Source: Hyalella azteca
Lineage: Eukaryota; Arthropoda; Malacostraca; Amphipoda; Hyalellidae
Reading direction: 5' to 3'
Length of the DNA: 64,000 nt
Assembly (NCBI RefSeq): GCF_000764305.2
Contig: NW_025939761.1
Location: forward strand, 23,004-87,003
A program made the position numbers and the translations under genes. Shown piece after piece: positions 1-8,447 of this stretch. A model generated the notes under the pieces. The model was not told where the DNA came from. It searched no databases and worked only from the letters and a program-made list of their open reading frames with translations. Numbering within the stretch: position 1 is the first letter of the stretch; each line of letters starts with the position of its first letter.

Positions 1-81
1 AATTATTCTTGGGCTACGTTTTCGACTATTACAATCATTTTTTTATTGATATTAACCAAAAATTGTCATTTTCTAATAGCA

Positions 82-355
82 AGTGACCAACGCTTGACAC
101 TTTGTTAGCAGTGACCAACACTTTGACTTCTATTGGCAGTGACCAATGCCGGTTTTTTTGTTGATAGTGACCAAAATGTTTGAAATTTGCAATTTTGTAG
201 GTGAACAACAATTTCCGATTTATTAGTATAAACTGACTCTTGCCAACACTTACCATTTTGTAGGTAGTTATCAACACGTCTTATGCTGGTAAGGACCAAC
301 ATTTGCCTACTGTTTGTAGTGGCCATCACTTGTCACTTGCCAATTTTTTCGTAGT
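82..355. repeat. Degenerate 28-bp tandem repeat
   Basis: About ten units, each opening with AGTGACCAA or a close variant. The first three are exactly 28 bp apart (near 82, 110 and 138). Later units vary in length and sequence but keep GACCAA-like starts and TTTTGTAGG-like ends. A weaker unit can be seen before position 82. The changes do not preserve an open frame, so this is an old noncoding minisatellite. Confidence 0.7.
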
Positions 356-900
356 ATTAATGCAGGACTGCATTTCTCCATCACTCATGCAAATCCCTCT
401 TGTACTATCATGCACGTAGGTTCAGTTCATGTAAACAAACACACACAAGTTTCCACACATGTATTTCACTGAACTGATGTGTACCATTGCGCTCTGTTCA
501 CTTAAAGTCCTCATCAGTATACATGTAAAATTTGAATAAATTAATCTCGGAAATCATCAGAGCAAAATGCCCGGATTATAATTTGCAAAAAAATGACTTC
601 CTGTAAAACCTAACTTCCTGGACTTCCAAACATTGGTAAAACATGACTTTCCGTGAGGAATTTGATTTGGTACTCTTCCATAATAGTGTCAAATTCTTAC
701 CACTGAATACATGCATTTTTGTAGCAAATGTATGTGTTATTATGCTATAGCTAACAATATTTCATAAATAAAGGAATAATTACTTCAGTTAGAGTCTTGT
801 TAGAACAGTTTGATTTGAAGCCACATGAATCTGATAATAAGTCTAAAATTAAAAAATAAACACGTCTAAACCATATCACCCATTTATTAATATGTGTTTC

Positions 901-958
901 TTCGTTTTTAATTAAAACCTTGCTAAAATGATTAGAGTGAATAAATTTGAAAAAGGCA
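901..958 (+). repeat. Interspersed repeat, copy 1 (about 58 bp)
   Basis: This segment recurs almost unchanged at 2114-2173. Both copies share TCGTTTTTAATTAAAACC followed by a GCTAAAATGATTAGAG core and a GAATAAATTT tail. The flanks outside the repeat differ, so the pair is either two insertions of a short element or a local duplication. Confidence 0.7.
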
Positions 959-1009
959 CCCTTTAGCGGGTAAGTTACCATATATGGCAATTAAAATGGG
1001 AGTCAAAAA

Positions 1010-1232
1010 AAGGCCCCCCCACATCACCCACATTGCTTCGGGCTGGCCGCCAACAAGCTCCAACCAATCACAGATCGTGTATGAGTTAGGTCATGTATGA
1101 CGCAGCGCTCTGACGCGCTCATACGTCTGTGTGAGCTGACTTGAAAACTAAGTACTCTGGAGAAATGACAAAAACGGCATTTCGGCCCTCATCGTATTCA
1201 CTTTAGCAGCTCTAGCCCACGAAGAACTGTGG
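1010..1232 (+). promoter_or_regulatory. GC-rich promoter-like patch and possible first exon
   Basis: A GC-richer island in AT-rich DNA. It carries a CCAATCA box at about 1063 and an imperfect palindrome around TATGACGCAGCGC (1098-1125). It ends in a near-consensus splice donor, GG|GTAAGT, at 1232/1233. One frame just before the donor reads like the hydrophobic core of a signal peptide (ALIVFTLAALA), but that frame has no ATG after its upstream stop. It may be a noncoding first exon feeding 1504-1708, a decayed exon, or chance. Confidence 0.25.
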
Positions 1233-1503
1233 GTAAGTCCATGATAGTTGCGAGTATCATAGTTAAAAACCTGCTTTATCGACTAGTTATGATGCCATTT
1301 ACTTGAAGCAAATGCACGATGATGAAACAAGATTGCGAAAAATAGTGTGTTCATATATGTGCACACGCCCGCCAATGCTTAGAGGCAGAAGTGAATATGT
1401 CTGGTAAATAGGTAAATTATAGGTAAATTTCTACAGCGATTGGTAAATATCTTTGTTAGCCCTCGGTGGTTAGCCGTATTATTATTTAAGTAATGTTTTT
1501 CAG

Positions 1504-1721
1504 TCTATGGCACCTATAGTCCACCAATATTGATGCTTTCCCAGGCTTTGACTGCAGTCCAAGCTCTTGGCATTTACTTCGCCACAGAAGTAAATGCCAA
1601 CGTAAATGGCATCATGGTTGCAAGCAAGATGCTATCTGCAGTGACCCTGACAATAACATGTCCTCCACCAACACTTATTCTTGCTGACAATTTTTTCAAA
1701 AGTTTTAGGTATATGAACTAG
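1504..1721 (+). CDS. Candidate exon or small ORF, unknown protein
   Basis: A TTTTTCAG acceptor ends at 1503. The frame entered with two leftover bases stays open to a TAG at 1719-1721. The first ATG in it is at 1533, giving about 62 residues. A possible donor TTTTAG|GTATAT lies at 1708/1709. The residues are coding-like (for example ALTAVQALGIYFATE and PPPTLILADNFFKSF) but match no family I recognise. The segment contains a perfect hairpin at 1569-1598. An upstream donor sits at 1232, but phases join only if the first exon is untranslated or read in a frame without an ATG. Confidence 0.3.
1569..1598. other. Perfect 12-bp stem hairpin
   Basis: GGCATTTACTTC (1569-1580) and GAAGTAAATGCC (1587-1598) are exact reverse complements around a 6-base loop. 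It lies inside the candidate exon. A further GTAAATGGCA just downstream partly repeats the arm. Confidence 0.7.
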
Positions 1722-2113
1722 ACTCCTTACATGCGGCATGGATGTCTCATTATATGGATGGTCTGGAAATATCTTGCCATAAAATACTATAAATACCAAT
1801 AATTTTGTTCATCTTGGCTGCTTCCCCATTATATGTTATAATACAAGCATGAAAGAGCAATCAAGTTGTTATTTACCATCTATATAGTAAAATCTCAATG
1901 TCAAAATCAACTAATTTTTTTACCTTAATTAAGCCGGTAAGGCCTCATATGTATATGATCACTTCATTAAATTAATTTATTACTTATATACGAAACTTTT
2001 GGAGAATGCTCAGGAGTAAATATATCTTAGAATTGGTCATATTTTCAAGTACTGTCATCAAATATCGTAATTTTACTGCATTTCTATGTCCGCCCGGGAG
2101 AGAGTTGATATGT

Positions 2114-2173
2114 ATTTTTTTCGTTTTTAATTAAAACCTTGCTAAAATGATTAGAGCGAATAAATTTTAAAAA
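2114..2173 (+). repeat. Interspersed repeat, copy 2 (about 58 bp)
   Basis: Near-identical to 901-958, differing at about three positions. It lies directly upstream of the coding-like stretch that begins near 2181. Confidence 0.7.
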
Positions 2174-2180
2174 TGGTAAT

Positions 2181-2420
2181 TTGGTGTCGTTGAATAAATG
2201 GCTATTATTGAATTGGCGCAAGATAACTTATCTAGATGCTAACGACTTCGAATTTCCGGAAAGATGGCTCTTTCTACTTAGAAGAATGAAAAATTTTCAT
2301 TTACAGAATGAAAAGCTTATGTGTTTGATGTCCTGCATCGTTAATATTATAAGGGCTCATCGGAAGCACGAACGATACTTATCGTGTCTCAATATAACCA
2401 GAGAATTTTGTAGTTTTTAG
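2181..2420 (+). CDS. Coding-like ORF, unknown (79 codons)
   Basis: An open frame of 79 codons beginning at TTG, rich in Leu, Arg, Asn and Trp, with charged and aromatic residues mixed (for example ITYLDANDFEFPERWLF). A second open stretch follows at 2530-2709 in another frame. Together they could be exons or remains of a decayed element. No domain is recognised, and the length is only modestly above chance for DNA of this composition. Confidence 0.2.
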   Translation: MVSLNKWLLLNWRKITYLDANDFEFPERWLFLLRRMKNFHLQNEKLMCLMSCIVNIIRAHRKHERYLSCLNITREFCSF

Positions 2421-2529
2421 TGGAATTCCTGAAAAATTGATGGGAGTGACCCATTTACAAATTAAAAAGAGATTTTCAGAGTGGTAGGGGACAATGTTAT
2501 TAAAAAAATTTATAAGTAAAGTTTCATCA

Positions 2530-2709
2530 TAATATCTGGGTTTTAGTTCTACAACTGTTGTCTGGATGGTGCTGTTTCGATGTCAGGATGATCCTATTTG
2601 GGATGATAGAAATCGGAAAATCTTGTTCTTAAATTGCAATGATTATCACTGGATACGCCGCGCTAATCTACTGGTCATTTGTATTCCGTCAATCTGGTAT
2701 ACCTAATAA
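2530..2709 (+). CDS. Candidate terminal exon, unknown
   Basis: An open frame bounded by an upstream stop and TAA at 2707-2709. A TTTTAG acceptor lies near its start. The residues look coding-like (CQDDPIWDDRNRKILFLN). The stop overlaps an AATAAA polyadenylation-type hexamer, and a second one lies about 30 bp on. There is no ATG near the start, so this would have to be an internal or last exon. Confidence 0.22.
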
Positions 2710-2845
2710 AATTAACATGTTATTTTCTATAAAATAAAATATTTATTTACAAAAAGACAACTCTGTATATCTTCAAATAATTTTCTCTTTCTAATCAAGT
2801 TGTACAGAATTTAATTTCAACATCAAAGCTTAGATGCGTCTACAT

Positions 2846-2962
2846 GACAGTGAAGAGAATCGGTCTATCGGGCTCACTGGTCTGCCTGACAGTGAAGAGG
2901 ATCGGTCCATCGGGCTCACTGGTCTGCCTGACAGTGAAGAGAATCGGTCTATCGGGCTCACG
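2846..2962. repeat. 42-bp minisatellite, about 2.8 copies
   Basis: Units start at 2846, 2888 and 2930. Each begins GACAGTGAAGAG and contains ATCGGGCTCACTGG, and differences between units are few. The period is a multiple of three, so the plus strand reads as a repeated 14-residue peptide (core TVKRIGLSGSLVCL), but nothing shows that it is translated. GC content is above the surroundings. A 41-codon ATG frame starts at 3071 just after it. Confidence 0.8.
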
Positions 2963-3248
2963 TTCTCCGAGTTGCTCGTCGTTATCTAGCAAGCGACGAA
3001 GCAAACTCTATCAAAGAAACTCTCCGTGGCCTGAATTGCAATTCAACTCGCTGGCGCTGCTTCTGAAGTAATGGCGGCTATACAACGTTCACCTGTTCAA
3101 TGGTTGTTTAGTTTTGTGATAAGACATAACTTCGGAACCTTTATTTTCAGACCATTCATTCTTCGTGACATAAAAATTTATGTAATTGTAAATTGAGATT
3201 TTTTGAAGTTTTGATTTGTTTTCCTTGCTATTTCTATATGTTTCAGAC

Positions 3249-3401
3249 TGCAGGATATTTAGTACGTCGTTCAGAAAAATATTTTATTCTATTTATAGGG
3301 TCTTTTCTCGTTCCGGTATAACAAGGGAAGATATCGAAGTGATACTCCGCAATATTTTTAGCCCTCAGATATTTGTTTCAACAGTTTTTTCTAAAAGATA
3401 G
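3249..3401 (+). CDS. Possible terminal exon, unknown
   Basis: A good acceptor (TATATGTTTCAG) precedes an open frame that ends with TAG at 3399-3401, about 50 codons, including SRSGITREDIEVILRNIF. A TTG-initiated version starts at 3216. The upstream ATG frame at 3071-3196 has no donor in matching phase, so I could not build a gene model. Confidence 0.2.
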   Translation, partial: CRIFSTSFRKIFYSIYRVFSRSGITREDIEVILRNIFSPQIFVSTVFSKR

Positions 3402-5194
3402 AAGTATTACGTAAATTTCAATATTCCTATGCATGTACGACACCAAGTATTATTTTCTGTCTCATTTCTCATCTGACGACCGCAGTCCAGACGGCAGGAA
3501 TCTCATATCGCCCACCTCATGTGTACGTGGATTGGTTTCTGTTGCTGTTATGGAGACGGTTCTCTGTGTTCTTATTTTAAAAGAAATTCATAAGCTGTGA
3601 TACTTTCTCATCAGACATTCTTCTAACTGTGGGGAATTAAATATAATTGATGAATGAAACGTGGAGTGAAATTTCTGAAGAATTATAAACGTTTTACATC
3701 GTTAGTGAAGTCGCTTGAGTTTTTAGGTGCGTTGGTGAACTTTTAGGTCTAATGTAATACTTCTATTTGTAAAGTACAGAAAATTTGGTTCAATATAAAC
3801 TCGGAAAAATCTAGCATCTTCTGACAAATCCAAACCGGACTGGTTTTTTATCGGTCAATAGATTGTAGGAATTGTGAGTAGATTTTCTTGAAATAATTAT
3901 TACTTGATTGATTTGGCATCCTAACTCATGCTCAAAGATATTTGACATTCACCCCATACAGTTAAAAACATTTAAGAATCTGAATATGCAAGAATATCAA
4001 GTAATTGATGCGGGATATTTGACTAAATGTGAAGAAGATAAATGCTAAATGTGATGAAAATAGTTTGTAATAGCATAGGTGAGTAAATATAAAAGATTTC
4101 TTCTCAAACGTCGAATTATGTTTCATATTTAACGGATGTTCTCCATGAAGTCAGGAGAACATCTGTTCCATTTGTTACTCGTCAGCGCACAATGGCAGTA
4201 AAACGTCATATTAGTTATGTATTCCGGGCACAACACTAGCAGCACGTGTTATCTCCTTATAGAAATATTTGATACATCAGCACACACATCACGCGTAGCT
4301 TTACCATCCGTCAAGTATTTCGGCACGACAGCAAAATGTTATTACGTAAGCTTCCCATGTTACGAGACACCAAACGCATTCGCTTGTGTGGATATGAAAC
4401 ATTGTAATTCATGCTTAATATTTTTCCTTAAATTATTTCCGAATAAGAAGGATATAATAGATTGAATTTGAATTTTCAGTCTTTTGCTGCGAAATCTAGT
4501 TTTTTGTCTAGTCTAGCCTGTCTGAGACTATATACAGGTCACTTATTACTGATGTATCGTGCAAAATATTTTCAACCTTTACACGAGAAGTACATAAGAA
4601 ATGTTTGTACCATTTGATAATAACAACAACAAATAATCTCATTTGTTATTGAGTCTTAGCTCCATCATTGCCATACGAAAAAATATCAATTGTCAATCAT
4701 GTTAATTATGAGTTATTCCATAATTTTCGAATGTTTAATTTACATTGTATAACTCAGTTGCAAAAACCCTGATCTGCCTACATTTTGCAACCGTACTGCG
4801 GCAGAAAAATAATTCTACTAAAAAAACGCTGCCGAGACGGCCGTAATTTTATCAAATTCAATGTTCTTGCAAGGAACAGTTCTCAACGGGGCAGTAGAAT
4901 TAGGTTCAGTAAAAAGGACGAGACAAGTGGAATGAAGCGAAGGCTAGAGTCCAATTAATCGAGGCAGCCAACTGCAATGTCCGCCCAATTACTTGAGGAT
5001 TTAATGGGAACAAAAGACGCTCGTGAGACGAAGACCGTACTGAAGCAGCTTTAAGAAGCCAAAAAGTATCTAGTTCGGCAATTATATGGTACATTTCAAT
5101 GGATACGATGACGAAAGCATACATTAAAGAACAAAAGTTATCTGTGTAACTTATTGGTGCGAGAAAAATTAAAATGCATTCTATTTCAAATTTG
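3402..5194. other. No gene supported; AT-rich
   Basis: Both strands were read. The longest frames (4217-4465 plus, 4906-5208 minus) show no domain, signal or convincing splice sites. Nothing is annotated here. Confidence 0.5.
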
Positions 5195-5366
5195 TTTTTG
5201 GCTATCAATGCCTATTCATAAAATATGATAAAATAAATACATACAAATACATAAAATACAAATACATAATTAATACAAATACATACACATAATAAATACA
5301 AATACATAAAATATGATAAAAATTTTTCCTGGCAACCAATGCCGATTCATAAAATATGACATTGCC
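5195..5366. repeat. AT-rich simple repeat between two direct copies
   Basis: A short segment with CAATGCCTATTCATAAAATA recurs about 130 bp later as CAATGCCGATTCATAAAATA. Between them lies a degenerate array of AATACATAC/AAATACATAA words. Confidence 0.65.
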
Positions 5367-8266
5367 ACGTGAACAAGATCATCGGTCTCTGTTCCAGGCT
5401 CCACACAGTGTACCGTTGATGAGAAATCAATAAACACAGTACGTACATTGTACTTTCTTCAGTATTGGAGAAAATAGGTTTCGTAGATGCATTGCTTATA
5501 GTTTGAGTTTCTTTCACTCATTGATGAATGTTTACACATTTATTGCTCAACAACATCTAAAATAAAATTGAGGAATATATTGCACTTCATTAAACTTGTA
5601 AGTCATATCATGATAACTTCGATACCCACTTAATAGCAGTTGAACTCTTAAATCTGGACTAATTTATTTCTTATTGTTAATTGAAATGACAACCACGAAT
5701 ATATCTATTGTAATCTCCGAACTGTCAAGCCTGGTATTATTGTAAGTGCAAGAACCTTGAAACTCATTTAAAAGATGCTATGTTATAATGACAAATTTCA
5801 TTAGAATATCGACACATTTGACACACAAGTCTTCGCCTTCGAAGTTTTATACAAATCAAGGTTTGGAACTTTATTAAAACTGGTGAAAAGAAAAAGAGAC
5901 TTGCAACACTTGCAACATCTCGAATTAATCGAGGTTGAAAGAAATCAATACTGGTTCGACAATAATCGTTCATAAATTATCAAGATTTAAGTAATCACTC
6001 GTCAATCTTAGCCAATCAATAATCGTATATAAAGTCTTTAAAATGATTAGAATATGATTATAATGCGAGAACTTCTCTTTCGAGTACCAAATAATCGCTG
6101 TACGTACCCGATCCTACTGTACCCGATCCTAAAAATTGAGTAAATTACTGCCAAACGGCCAGAAAGAAACTGCACGCTGGTTATTAATACTAAGCGCCAC
6201 TCCCTAATTGCCGAGTACTAAATAGTCGCCAAATAAAAATGCCAAAAACCTAACCAAAAAATATAACCTCATGCCAATACAATACAGACTACAAATAAAG
6301 TTGAAACTAACTAAAATTCTAGCACGTGACCAATGCAAAATTTGACAAAATTTGAGATTTCTGGGAAGCTTCACGTTTTCCACTGTCCTTCCAGCTGATA
6401 AAAATCACAAAATTCTGTCAGCAACTAGGACGGCTGTCGTCAGATGAAGTTCCCACTTTCCAATTTGCGCAAATTCAAGTTGAGCGATGAGACTCATCAG
6501 TTTCTAGGCGACGTTTTGCAACATTCAGGAGGTTCTTAAATGAGATGATTATTACTTATGCAACCCAAAGTCCATCCGCCACCAATGGGTATGTAGCATC
6601 TTCTTGACACACAAGAGTTATTTTCCCCACTGAAGTCATTCGCTTCAGCGACAAATCGTAGACGATTATATTATTTTCACATGAACCATAAGATATAGAA
6701 TTGAATCACTTTCAGATACTTAGGCCCACCTGAGATAATGAAGTACAAAAAATTTGTTAAACGTCCAACAAAAATCAAGAACCGCCGCAGAACAACATTT
6801 ACAGAATGGTGTATGACAGGATGTATCTAATACATTTCAACAGTAGGTAAGGCACACGAACTGCCAAAATTGAAACCATAACCGTATGTGGTAAACATGA
6901 GGCAATCAAAGAAACTTTATCAATCGAATGAACGCCAACTTCCTTGGCCGCCCTCAAAAATGAGGCAAAGACATAATCCAGCAGAAATCTACCCAACACA
7001 AACTATCGTGCAACGAGATAGAAGGTTACTTCGTAAAATTCAGGGCCTTATAGGGGCCTAATTAAAAATTACGAGACGTAATTCAATGGCCACTCCAAAA
7101 AATTATCAGTAAAAGAATCACCGAAGCGAATTCAGCCGCCCTCCTCGCTGGTTACCATTGTAACCCTTGGCAAACAAATGACGCCTGAATTGCTCAGCTA
7201 TAGCGTGTTTTGAACGGATCTATAATTCATACCAATCGCTGACTTCTGTCTTCCAGTCGCAGAAGTCATGCATTAATTAAGTCAACCTCATCAGCAAATA
7301 ATGGTTACGTTCGCTCAGTGTGGAGTATTAGCGTTGCATTCTGAAGTATCAATTCTTTACGGACTGAGAAACGAATTAATAAATGTTCAGTTTCAGATTT
7401 ATGCGCGTTTAATGCCAACCAAATCACAATTCCATACGGGGTGGATCCAAACTTATAACATCGTTAACATATTAATTTTTTTTTCAAATTACCTTACATT
7501 CAAGGAACCACAAAAAATATGTAATTAGTTTCATATATTTGACAGTTGAATAATATTTAAATTGATATTTTGCTCCGGACATCCTACGAAAAATTCTCAA
7601 CAATTGTTTTGTCTTGATAATGCAAAAATACACGAAAAATAAGTTTAATTTGAAAATTTCATTCAGATATTTAAATGGATATTTATTATTATTGTGTTTA
7701 AGAGAGGTTTATGAACATGACGTGTGTTTATGCTGGATAAATAAGATTAAATAAAAATATTAATTTATCAAATATTTCTATCTATTCACACATAAAATGT
7801 GCTAATTAAACAAATATGTTCAATCTTTTAATGAAATTGAAAAATAAATCTAAAAAATCGAACCGAGAATTAAACTTTATCAATTTTACATTAGTTCATT
7901 GTGCTTCAAGCGGAAGATTCATTTCACGTGTTTTTTTCACCTTGATTTTTTTCCAATTGATTTTCAGGTGCAGAACAAATGTAGAGCTAGCTATTTCATT
8001 CCAGGCAATTCTGTACTTCCTTAATTTTTAATACGCCAATAAGCCCTGATGCACGCGCATATTCGCGCATTGCTTTAGAATGCAAATGCCGTCGGCAGTC
8101 GAACTGCACTGCCACGGCTACCACACACGCCAAACCGTCGAGAAAAATCCAGCAACTGTTTCTGCTCTTTATAGATTTTTTCACATTCATAATCACCGGA
8201 AATAATGTATTTTGTCTCAAAATACAAGTATATTTATATTTATCCGTGTAATCTCGATTTTTGGAA
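5367..8266. other. No gene supported upstream of the lectin gene
   Basis: AT-rich DNA with scattered short frames and no convincing exon. The last 40 bases (8226-8247) hold TATA-like A/T runs. They are too close to the ATG at 8267 to be a normal core promoter for that start, so the real promoter may be farther upstream with an untranslated exon. Confidence 0.45.
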
Positions 8267-8447
8267 ATGCGTTCAGTCGGTACGACGTTGACGACATTGT
8301 CGTTGTGGCTACGCGGCATAGGTTCGAGCGTCGTGCCGCTGGCGATGTCCACTGACGTCATCTATGACTCGAAAGGCCTTTACTCAATCCTGGGCAAGGG
8401 GCTGAATGCCAGCCAAGCTTATGTCGAGAAGGAAATCACGCGCAAGT
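8267..8447 (+). CDS. Lectin-like gene exon 1 (signal-peptide region)
   Basis: Encodes residues 1-60 plus the first base of Cys61. Residues 8-27 (LTTLSLWLRGIGSSVVPLA) could serve as a signal peptide, though Arg16 weakens the hydrophobic core. The later part contains GLNASQAYVEKEITRK leading into the first cysteine of the PAN-like module. The donor is T|GTGAGT at 8447/8448. If the donor were ignored, the frame would stop two codons later. Confidence 0.75.

Noticed and set aside
4906..5208. 100-codon minus-strand frame
   Set aside because: No start context, splice sites, domain or compositional shift supports it.
7996..8361. 121-codon minus-strand frame over exon 1 of the lectin-like gene
   Set aside because: It overlaps the well-supported plus-strand exon antisense, has no domain, and is explained as a by-product of the GC-richer coding exon.
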